Source of the DNA: Campylobacterales bacterium
GTDB lineage: Bacteria > Campylobacterota > Campylobacteria > Campylobacterales > JALSKU01
Assembly: GCA_027038235.1 (NCBI GenBank)
Contig: JALVXV010000095.1
Location: 1-13,690, forward strand
Length of the DNA stretch: 13,690 nt
Reading direction: 5' to 3'
Shown here: piece by piece, positions 6,042 through 12,123 of the stretch
Layout of the letters: every line of letters begins with the position of its first letter
Numbering within the stretch: the stretch's first letter is position 1
Program-made: the position numbers and the translations under genes
The notes under the pieces: generated by a model
The model's input: the letters and a program-made list of their open reading frames with translations, nothing else
Databases searched by the model: none
What the model was told of the DNA's origin: nothing

Positions 6042-6062
6042 AATTTTACTACTCTTTATTGC
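6028..6062. terminator. Bidirectional hairpin spanning both convergent stop codons
   Basis: Arms GCAATAAGGAGTAG (6028-6041) and CTACTCTTTATTGC (6049-6062) pair at 13 of 14 positions, with one G-T wobble, around a seven-base loop AATTTTA. The left arm contains the TAG of the desulforedoxin-like remnant and the right arm the TAG of the convergent 401-residue gene, so both proteins end in the same residues, NKE. There is no long T-run on either side. It probably ends or protects both transcripts. Confidence 0.6.
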
Positions 6063-7254
6063 CATCTTTATCTTGTTTTTTGGTTGATTTGATTGCTCCT
6101 TCGATAGCATTTTTTGCCACTTCCCAAGCTCTAAGTCCTAATTTTTTTGAATCTTTTGCAACCTGTTCGATATCCTCTTTGTTTATCTTTTTTATCTTCT
6201 TTTCTATTTGTAAATTGCTTAGCTTTGCTGATAGTTTTTTTCTAAATTCATTTACCTTTGGACTCTCTTTAAGCTTTTCAACCTTTCTTAAAATACTCTC
6301 TTTCGTATCTGTTGTTATCCTCATAAGCTTCGTTGCAGAGCTATTTAATTCTAGTATAATATCTTCTAAAATATCTTTTGAGATTCCAACTGAATCTTTT
6401 GAAGCATCTTTTAATAAAGCAAGAAAATCACTATTTAAATCTATGATATTTAAACCCTCAAATAGTATCTTCTCCTCTTTTTGATCTCTTATTTCATCAG
6501 GTAAAAATTGTAAATTTTTATTGAACTCTTTTATAGCATTTGCGATACCATTTTTTATACCTAAAGTTGTTCCTTTTAGTATCTCTTTTGCAACAGCTTG
6601 ATACTCATCTGCAATATTTACTGCAGTACTTAGGATGGTTTTTGCAACTTCAAGAGTCTTATCTTTTGAAAAATCATCCCCTTGAATTGTTTGAAAAACT
6701 AGATTTTGTATAATAGCTTGTGTAACATCTTGAATATTTTTTTGATTTTCTACTGTTGTAATGATGGCCTCTTCTGTAGTCTCTTTTAAGATACCAAGCA
6801 GCAGGAGCTGTTTTAGCTTAGTATCACTAATAGCCTTTTCAAGAAAAAAAGATGTCTGTTTATCAGTACTATTTGAAAAATTCTCTATACCTTTGTAAAT
6901 ATCTTGTAAGTTATCTTTTAACTCATTTTTTTCTACCTCTATCTCTTGGTTGAGCCTAGCAACAAGGGAGATTTTTTTATATATTTCACTCTCCTTTTCA
7001 TAGGAGATAGCCTTTATGCTACCATCTATTACAGATGATATTGTACTGATATTCTCTATATTTTCACTTTTTAAAATTTCTATATAACTCTTTATAAGCT
7101 CTACTACTTTTCTCTTTTTGTTATCACTTTTTTTCAATCTGCTTATCTTTTTCTTTGTTATCTTATAACATGCAGTTTTTATATTTTTTTCTAGTTTTTC
7201 TACCTCTTTTTCATTGCCAATGATATTTAAAAACTCATCTTTTAAATTTTGCAT
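6049..7254 (-). CDS. Uncharacterised 401-residue helical protein in the moaC operon
   Basis: I do not recognise this protein as a characterised family. It is a soluble, Lys/Glu/Ile-rich 401-residue chain with no signal peptide, no membrane segment, only one cysteine (C29) and few aromatic residues, predicted almost wholly helical. The N-terminal 60 residues carry a basic cluster (KKKISRLKKSDNKKRK, 34-49). Coiled-coil-like charge patterns follow. Several amphipathic segments then repeat a loose theme of small residues with K and I, such as KEILKGTTLGIKNGIANAIKEF in the middle and AWEVAKNAIEGAIKSTKK at the end. This resembles phasin-like or scaffold proteins only in general character. ATG 7254 has AAGGAA eight bases upstream and lies ten bases after the preceding stop, so it is the third gene of the moaC operon. 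The frame is clean over its full length, so it is a real gene. Confidence 0.85.
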   Translation of the reverse strand: MQNLKDEFLNIIGNEKEVEKLEKNIKTACYKITKKKISRLKKSDNKKRKVVELIKSYIEILKSENIENISTISSVIDGSIKAISYEKESEIYKKISLVARLNQEIEVEKNELKDNLQDIYKGIENFSNSTDKQTSFFLEKAISDTKLKQLLLLGILKETTEEAIITTVENQKNIQDVTQAIIQNLVFQTIQGDDFSKDKTLEVAKTILSTAVNIADEYQAVAKEILKGTTLGIKNGIANAIKEFNKNLQFLPDEIRDQKEEKILFEGLNIIDLNSDFLALLKDASKDSVGISKDILEDIILELNSSATKLMRITTDTKESILRKVEKLKESPKVNEFRKKLSAKLSNLQIEKKIKKINKEDIEQVAKDSKKLGLRAWEVAKNAIEGAIKSTKKQDKDGNKE

Positions 7255-7264
7255 TCTATTTCCT

Positions 7265-7537
7265 TCATATTATTATTTTGATATTTTTATCTTTTTTCAA
7301 AGACTCATATATGCCCTTTCTATCCTCGTCGCTATGAACTATAAGAGATAATATATAGCTATCATACTTGCCATTTTTGCTTTTTTTGGAGAAAGTAAGT
7401 TTATAATTTCTACTACCTAATAACTCTTTTATCGAATTTTTAAGATCATCTGTTGCATCAGTTATGAGTTTATATTCCCAGTTAGTTGGATATGTTAGTC
7501 CAAGCTCTTTGTCAAGATTTTCGCTTGAAGTGTCCAC
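7265..7537 (-). CDS. DUF493 / YbeD-like small protein
   Basis: A 90-residue protein of the DUF493 (YbeD, HP0495-like) family, a small ferredoxin-fold (ACT-like) protein present in many proteobacteria and without an agreed function. Family signs: YPTNWEYKLI near the N-terminus, a central helix, NGKYDSYILSLIVHSDEDRKGIYESL and a final hydrophobic strand. I chose GTG at 7535-7537 because GGAGG (7543-7547) lies five bases upstream and the resulting length fits the family. A longer version from TTG 7561 would add eight non-conserved residues read through that ribosome site. With the GTG start it overlaps the end of moaC by 26 bases, so it is translationally coupled to moaC. Confidence 0.85.
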   Translation of the reverse strand: MDTSSENLDKELGLTYPTNWEYKLITDATDDLKNSIKELLGSRNYKLTFSKKSKNGKYDSYILSLIVHSDEDRKGIYESLKKDKNIKIII

Positions 7538-7988
7538 TTTTACCTCCGCTTTTTTCCTCAAGCATTATATCCTTTAGAATCATTGATTTATCGATAGCTT
7601 TCGCCATATCATATATAGTAAGAAGTCCTATACTAACTCCTGTTAGTGCCTCCATCTCTACTCCGGTCTTGCCTTTTAATTTTGCTGTTAGTGTTAGTTT
7701 GAACCCAGGCAACTTTGGCAACTCCTCAATATCACAATTTAGCGATGTTAGCATAAGAGGATGACACATAGGGATGAGTGAACTTGTCTGCTTTGCTCCC
7801 ATGATAGAGGCTATGACCGCAGTTTGTAAAACAGGACCCTTTTTTGTCTTGTTTTGCACTATCATATCAAAAGCCTCTTGACTCATCTGTATAATGCCAC
7901 TTGCCTTTGCAACCCTTGAAGTATCCTCTTTTGGAGAGACATCTACCATTTTTGGTCTATCTTTTTCATCTAAATGTGTTAATTGCAT
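7512..7988 (-). CDS. moaC: Cyclic pyranopterin monophosphate synthase MoaC
   Basis: MoaC works with MoaA in the first step of molybdenum cofactor synthesis, turning the cyclised GTP intermediate into cyclic pyranopterin monophosphate in the cytoplasm. The 158-residue product matches the family from end to end: KMVDVSPKEDTSRVAKASG (13-31), KKGPVLQTAVIASIMGAKQT, LIPMCHPL (71-78), KTGVEMEALTGVSIGLLTIYDMAK (107-130) and the terminal KSGGKSGHFKR. Residues aligned with the E. coli active site are present: K50, H76, D127 and K130. ATG 7988 has AGGA six bases upstream. It is first in an operon with the DUF493 gene and the 401-residue gene, and diverges from mlaE with only 53 bases between. mobA, a later step of the same pathway, is in the leuC operon about 3.5 kb away. 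Confidence 0.95.
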   Translation of the reverse strand: MQLTHLDEKDRPKMVDVSPKEDTSRVAKASGIIQMSQEAFDMIVQNKTKKGPVLQTAVIASIMGAKQTSSLIPMCHPLMLTSLNCDIEELPKLPGFKLTLTAKLKGKTGVEMEALTGVSIGLLTIYDMAKAIDKSMILKDIMLEEKSGGKSGHFKRKS

Positions 7989-8014
7989 CTACTATCCTAA
8001 AAAAAATTTCTTTT

Positions 8015-8036
8015 ATTTTACCATATTTGGTATAAT
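8015..8036. promoter_or_regulatory. Back-to-back divergent extended -10 promoters for moaC (minus) and mlaE (plus)
   Basis: TGGTATAAT (8028-8036) on the plus strand and TGGTAAAAT on the minus strand (complement of 8015-8023) are extended -10 boxes (TG-N-TATAAT type), facing away from each other with only four bases between them. The whole element is an imperfect palindrome, 8 of 9 pairs. The forward box places the start of transcription at about 8042, the A of the mlaE ATG. The reverse box predicts a start near 8009 and a 20-base leader carrying AGGA for moaC. Confidence 0.6.
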
Positions 8037-8041
8037 ATTGT

Positions 8042-9163
8042 ATGAAATATTTAGAACTTATAGAAAAAAATGACTATATTCACCTATATTGTATAAATTC
8101 ATGGGATATGTATCATGCAAAAGAGATACAAAAAGAGATAGATCAAGTAGTGTTAAAAGCTAAAAGATTTGATAAAGTTGTTATAGATCTATCACGATTA
8201 AATGATATAGATACAGCAAGTGCGATTATTATCTATGAATTTATGGAGCTTTTAAAAAGGGAAAAAAGTGTAGAGTTTTTAAAAGCAAACAAGGATGAAG
8301 AGAGGCTTATAGGATTTATTGACTCTTGCATTGTCAAAGAGAAAAATACCCCTATTGCTACAAAGCCATTGAATATTTTAGAAAGAGTAGGTAAATATTT
8401 TATTGATTTTCTTGTTGATATTTGGCTATTTATTGGATTTGTGGGAGAGAGTAGCATCTCCTTTTTAAACTATATCTTGCACCCAAGTAAAATAAGATAC
8501 AAATCAATCATCAAAGGGATCGAAAATGCAGGAGTAAATGCACTACCGATTATCGCACTTACATCTTTTTTAGTCGGTGTTGTTATAGCTTATCAAAGTG
8601 CCGTACAGCTTCAAAAGTTTGGTGCAAATATTTTTATAGTTGATATGATAGGCATATCGGTCGTAAGAGAGTTGGCACCACTAATTACAGCTATAGTTGT
8701 TGCAGGTAGAAGTGGCTCATCTTATACAGCACAAATTGGTGCTATGAAGATTACTAGAGAGCTAGATGCTATGGAGACTATGGGGTTTAATCTTTTTGAT
8801 TTTGTAGTTTTGCCTCGTATTATAGCTTTGATGATAGCTATGCCACTTATGATATTTTTTGCAGATCTGCTAGGAATTTTTGGAGGTATGATAGTATCTA
8901 ATACTCAGATCAATATTTCATACTCTGAATTTTTAAGAAGATTGCAAAATGTTTTGGAGCTAAAACACTTTTATATAGGACTTTTAAAGGGCCCTGCATT
9001 TGCCTTGCTCATTGCAAGTATAGGATGTTTTAGGGGATTTCAGGTAAAGCAAAATAGTGAAAGCATAGGAAAATATACTACCATAAGTGTAGTCAATGCA
9101 ATTTTTTTAGTTATTGCCTGTGATGCACTCTTTTCAATAATATTTACAAAGTTGGGTATTTAG
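8042..9163 (+). CDS. mlaE: STAS-MlaE fusion: lipid-transport ABC permease with N-terminal STAS domain
   Basis: Inner-membrane permease of an Mla/MCE-type system that moves phospholipids between the two membranes. The 373-residue product has two parts. Residues 1-85 form a STAS domain with VVIDLSRLNDIDTAS; the D57-T58-A59 motif is where separate MlaB proteins have their conserved DTA motif and contact MlaF. Residues about 120-373 are an MlaE permease with NALPIIALTSFLVGVVIAYQSA, the conserved cytoplasmic stretch VRELAPLITAIVVAGRSGSSYTAQIGAMKITRELDAMETMG, and four to five membrane segments. The fusion makes a separate MlaB unnecessary. No ribosome site precedes ATG 8042, and the promoter places the mRNA 5' end at or next to it, suggesting leaderless translation. 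A later start would cut the STAS domain. It directly abuts mlaF. Confidence 0.93.
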   Translation: MKYLELIEKNDYIHLYCINSWDMYHAKEIQKEIDQVVLKAKRFDKVVIDLSRLNDIDTASAIIIYEFMELLKREKSVEFLKANKDEERLIGFIDSCIVKEKNTPIATKPLNILERVGKYFIDFLVDIWLFIGFVGESSISFLNYILHPSKIRYKSIIKGIENAGVNALPIIALTSFLVGVVIAYQSAVQLQKFGANIFIVDMIGISVVRELAPLITAIVVAGRSGSSYTAQIGAMKITRELDAMETMGFNLFDFVVLPRIIALMIAMPLMIFFADLLGIFGGMIVSNTQINISYSEFLRRLQNVLELKHFYIGLLKGPAFALLIASIGCFRGFQVKQNSESIGKYTTISVVNAIFLVIACDALFSIIFTKLGI

Positions 9164-9934
9164 ATGAAAAAAAGGGTTGTAGAGGTAAAAAATGTCAAGA
9201 CCATATTTGGTTCAAAAGTTGTACACGATGGTATAAATCTGCATGTGAATGAGGGTGAGATTTATGGACTTTTGGGTGGAAGTGGAAGTGGCAAGTCAAC
9301 TCTTTTAAATGAGATGATAATGCTACTTAAGCCAACTGAAGGTGAAATATCAGTGCTTGGGAAAAATATCATAAATATATCAAAAAAAGATGCTTTATAT
9401 CTCAAGCATAATTGGGGTATTTTGTTTCAAAGTGGAGCTTTGTTTTCATCACTAAATGTAAAAGAGAATATAGATATTTTGCTAAAAGAGTACACCAACT
9501 TAGATCAAAAGATTAGAGATGATATAATAAAGCTAAAGATAGAATTGGTTGGTTTAAAAATGGATGTTTTAGGACTCTATCCAAGTCAACTTAGTGGCGG
9601 CATGATAAAAAGAGTAGCACTTGCTAGAGCACTTGTTATGGATCCTAAGATACTATTTTTAGATGAACCAACAAGCGGATTAGATCCAGTCGCATCGCAA
9701 GAGTTTGATGATATGCTCTATAAGCTTAGAGATATGCTTGGCTTTAGTGTTGTTATGGTAACTCATGATCTTGATACTATTTGGAATATTGTAGATAGAC
9801 TTGTGCTTTTGGGTGATGCAAAAGTAGTAGCAGAGGGAACTTTGGATGAAGTTTTGCAAATAGACAATCCCATAGTCAATAGCTTTTTTAAAGGAAAAAG
9901 AGGGTTGTTAAGAAGGAGAGACAATGGAAAGTAG
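9164..9934 (+). CDS. mlaF: Mla/MCE-type lipid transporter ATP-binding protein MlaF
   Basis: Cytoplasmic ATPase driving the MlaE permease; 256 residues. Seen: Walker A GGSGSGKST (38-46), Q-loop ILFQSGALFSSL (Q89), which carries the SGALF motif typical of MlaF, signature LSGGM (143-147) with IKR, Walker B ILFLDEP (163-169) with TSGLDP, and switch histidine in MVTHD (H201). The C-terminus has the short basic extension FFKGKRGLLRR. ATG 9164 follows the mlaE stop (9161-9163) with no gap and no clear ribosome site, so translation probably depends on re-initiation by ribosomes finishing mlaE. The 3' end overlaps mlaD by 11 bases. Confidence 0.94.
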   Translation: MKKRVVEVKNVKTIFGSKVVHDGINLHVNEGEIYGLLGGSGSGKSTLLNEMIMLLKPTEGEISVLGKNIINISKKDALYLKHNWGILFQSGALFSSLNVKENIDILLKEYTNLDQKIRDDIIKLKIELVGLKMDVLGLYPSQLSGGMIKRVALARALVMDPKILFLDEPTSGLDPVASQEFDDMLYKLRDMLGFSVVMVTHDLDTIWNIVDRLVLLGDAKVVAEGTLDEVLQIDNPIVNSFFKGKRGLLRRRDNGK

Positions 9935-10919
9935 GGCAAACTATACTGTAGTAGGAATTTTTGTATTGCTCTTTAGTGCTGGTATGATATTTTTTATATT
10001 TTGGCTAGGCAAATATGGACTTAGTGATAAATATGATCTTTATAAAATTTATACTACGGAGTCTGTTTCTGGGCTTAGTGTAGATTCATCAGTAAAATAT
10101 ATGGGTGTAGATGTAGGTACAGTAAAAAAAATAAGTATAAATCCAAAAAACTCAAAAGAGATTGTAATAATTTTAAAAGTAAAAAAGCATACACCCATTA
10201 CAAAAGATATGTCAGCAGAGTTAAAATATTTTGGATTGACAGGACTTGCTTATATAGAGTTAAGTGGTAGCAAAAAAGCAGGAGAGCTTTTAAAAAGTAA
10301 AGATGGAGAAATTCCAGTAATTAAAACTAAACCCTCCATATATAGCAGACTTGGCACTACACTAAATGATATAACAGCTAGAACATCGATAGCATTAAAC
10401 AAGCTAAGCAATCTTTTAAATGACAAAAATATAGAAAATATTAGCAAAATTATAGAAAATACTAAAGAGGTAACAGATGCATTAAAAGATTCTAAAGAGA
10501 GTATCAAAGATGTGATAGTTAATTTTGTAAAAATTGAGAAAAATATAAATGCCCTTAGCGATTCTTTAAAAAGTACTTCAAAAAAAATATCTTCCTCATC
10601 TGATGCATTTAAAGATATGTCAAAAACCATAAAAGAGGCTGCAAAACAGAAGCTTGACCAACTTGTACTATCTATCAATAGCATTTCAAGAGAGGCTAAC
10701 ACATTGATAGAGGATGTTCTTCGCAGTATTAATGAGGGAGATTACAACCTAAAAAAGATTTCAAATCCTGCTATTGTGCAGATCAATCAATCAATAAGGG
10801 AGTTGAAACTTTTATTGAAAGAGGGTAAAGAGATCTTAGAAGAGCTTAAAAATTCACCAAGTGATTTATTGTATAAAGAGCAGATACCAAAATTAGGACC
10901 GGGAGAAAAAATGCCATGA
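9924..10919 (+). CDS. mlaD: MCE-domain lipid-binding protein, MlaD-like
   Basis: A 331-residue membrane-anchored periplasmic protein. It has one N-terminal membrane helix (about 8-28, VVGIFVLLFSAGMIFFIFWL). An MCE domain follows at about 38-118, with YKIYTTESVSGLSVDSSVKYMGVDVGTVKKISI and LKYFGLTGLAYIELSGS, the core that forms a hexameric lipid-carrying ring in this family. A long, Lys/Ser/Asn-rich helical region (about 150-310) is likely coiled coil. It is much longer than E. coli MlaD (about 183 residues), more like MCE proteins whose helices extend across the periplasm. AAGGAG (9913-9918) lies five bases before ATG 9924. The TGA stop shares bases with the next start (ATGA). Lipid cargo is inferred from the family. 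Confidence 0.92.
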   Translation: MESRANYTVVGIFVLLFSAGMIFFIFWLGKYGLSDKYDLYKIYTTESVSGLSVDSSVKYMGVDVGTVKKISINPKNSKEIVIILKVKKHTPITKDMSAELKYFGLTGLAYIELSGSKKAGELLKSKDGEIPVIKTKPSIYSRLGTTLNDITARTSIALNKLSNLLNDKNIENISKIIENTKEVTDALKDSKESIKDVIVNFVKIEKNINALSDSLKSTSKKISSSSDAFKDMSKTIKEAAKQKLDQLVLSINSISREANTLIEDVLRSINEGDYNLKKISNPAIVQINQSIRELKLLLKEGKEILEELKNSPSDLLYKEQIPKLGPGEKMP

Positions 10920-11497
10920 AACTATCACTTTTTTTATTGATTGCACTATTGTTTGGCGGTTGTACAACAAAGAGATTACCACCTATAACAAAATATACCA
11001 TAGTTGAAAATAGTAAAAAGATAGACTTGCAACGAAAACTAAACTGCAAAAGTATAAAAGTAGAGTTTCCAAAGAGTAGCGATGAGATTTTTAGCAAGAA
11101 TATAATATACCAAAAGGGATTACAAAAAAATTCATACTATTTTAGCAAATGGTATGAAACACCAAATTATATGCTATATAGCTCTATTTTATCTCTCTTG
11201 CAAAGAGATAAAGTTTGTAAAAAAGTACTACCCGAAGATTTTAATGGCGATACAGAGTATGTGCTAAGTATAAACATTTTGGATTTTGTTCAAAAATTCT
11301 CAAATGAAAAAAGCTATGCAAAAATAGGAGTGGTTTTTTATATTAGTGATAAAAGTGGCAATATTATAGCTCAAAAACTCTTTAATGAAAGTGTAAAATG
11401 TAGCTCAAATGATGCAATAGGTGCAGTAAAAGCATTTAACAAGACAACAGATAAGCTTATGCAAGAGTTTATTGTATGGCTAGAGAGAGTTTTATAG
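10916..11497 (+). CDS. ABC-type transport auxiliary lipoprotein (PqiC-like), last gene of the mla operon
   Basis: A 193-residue predicted lipoprotein. The signal peptide MKLSLFLLIALLFGGC ends in a lipobox with the lipidated cysteine at position 16, followed by TTK, so outer-membrane retention is likely. The rest resembles the auxiliary lipoprotein family that accompanies MCE transporters (PqiC, ABC_trans_aux): TKRLPPITKYTI near the N-terminus, a middle region with YMLYSSILSLL, and TEYVLSINILDFVQKF with a strand pattern. Conservation is low, so the family assignment rests partly on position. It starts inside the mlaD stop (ATGA) and has GGGAG ten bases upstream. No MlaC-type soluble carrier is present, so this protein may link the MCE ring to the outer membrane. 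Confidence 0.82.
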   Translation: MKLSLFLLIALLFGGCTTKRLPPITKYTIVENSKKIDLQRKLNCKSIKVEFPKSSDEIFSKNIIYQKGLQKNSYYFSKWYETPNYMLYSSILSLLQRDKVCKKVLPEDFNGDTEYVLSINILDFVQKFSNEKSYAKIGVVFYISDKSGNIIAQKLFNESVKCSSNDAIGAVKAFNKTTDKLMQEFIVWLERVL

Positions 11498-11520
11498 CTA
11501 TTAATAAGCTAAAACTCTCT
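11484..11520 (+). terminator. Terminator hairpin covering the stop codons of the mla operon and of mobA
   Basis: Arms AGAGAGTTTTA (11484-11494) and TAAAACTCTCT (11510-11520) pair perfectly; an inner GCT/AGC stem adds three pairs past a two-base bulge. On the plus strand the stem is followed by TTTT (11521-11524), a good intrinsic terminator for the mla operon. The TAG of the lipoprotein (11495-11497) and the TAG of convergent mobA (11509-11511) both lie in or at the stem. On the minus strand no T-run follows, so it should be less effective for mobA. Confidence 0.7.
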
Positions 11521-12123
11521 TTTTAATGCTTTATGATATATCTCTTTATTGTTTAGATTTAAAAATGCCTCATCATCTTCAAAGTCTATATACTCTGTAT
11601 TTAAGCTTTTTGTTAATATTCTAAGCTTATGAACATCTTGTTCTATCATTTTTAAAAGCTCATCTTTGCAACTTCTTTTATAGAGTGCACACAAAGGGTG
11701 AATACCCTCTTTTGTTCTTGGCATTACTATATCAAATGCACTATTATCTCTTTCGTACAATTTTTTAAAATGCTCCATATTAAAAAAGGGAGTATCTACA
11801 CTGATTGCAAAAATCTTTTCAAAGTCATGTTTTTTAAAGACACTATACATAGCAACTGCAGGTGAGTATATAAGCATAGAAGAATCATCTTTATCATAAA
11901 ACTCTATATCCTCTATAAAATCTGCATCAAAGTCAAATTTATCTTTATATTTTGTGCTGATATATATATCTTTAAAGTGTGGTTTAAATTTTTCATACAA
12001 AAACTCAGATAGTGAATTTTTATTACCAAAAGGAAGAAGAGCCTTATCTTCTCCCATTCTCCTACTCTTTCCACCTGCAAAAATGATACAGGCTATATCA
12101 CTATATTTCGATTCCTCTTCCAT
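11509..12123 (-). CDS. mobA: Molybdenum cofactor guanylyltransferase MobA
   Basis: Cytoplasmic enzyme that joins GMP from GTP to molybdopterin to make the guanine dinucleotide cofactor used by many reductases of this phylum. The 204-residue product shows the nucleotidyltransferase start IIFAGGKSRRMGEDKALLPFG (13-33), with K19, R21-R22 and K27 in the GTP-binding loop. The metal-binding aspartate is in ISVDTPFF (D110), and IHPLCALYK is in the late substrate region. Where many MobA proteins have GPLAG it has SPAVA (87-91), a diverged loop. ATG 12123 shares its A with the stop of leuC (TAATG), so it is translated by coupling to leuC. Apart from position there is no known link between the two functions. 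Confidence 0.88.
   Translation of the reverse strand: MEEESKYSDIACIIFAGGKSRRMGEDKALLPFGNKNSLSEFLYEKFKPHFKDIYISTKYKDKFDFDADFIEDIEFYDKDDSSMLIYSPAVAMYSVFKKHDFEKIFAISVDTPFFNMEHFKKLYERDNSAFDIVMPRTKEGIHPLCALYKRSCKDELLKMIEQDVHKLRILTKSLNTEYIDFEDDEAFLNLNNKEIYHKALKREF

Noticed and set aside
6059..6484. Open frame of 141 codons on the plus strand
   Set aside because: It lies wholly opposite the 401-residue gene, is Phe/Ser/Leu-rich as expected for the complement of a Lys/Glu-rich coding strand, and has no ribosome site.
7538..7561. Longer DUF493 start at TTG 7561
   Set aside because: It would translate through the GGAGG ribosome site that serves the GTG at 7535-7537 and would add non-conserved residues.
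7486..7764. Open frame of 92 codons on the plus strand
   Set aside because: It is the complement of moaC and the DUF493 gene, both of which have strong family matches.
10250..10702. Open frame of 150 codons on the minus strand
   Set aside because: It is opposite the helical region of mlaD; its composition (F, S, L) is a mirror of that region and no start signal is present. The same reasoning removes 8233-8457, 10846-11097, 11954-12145, 12709-12957 and 13125-13430.
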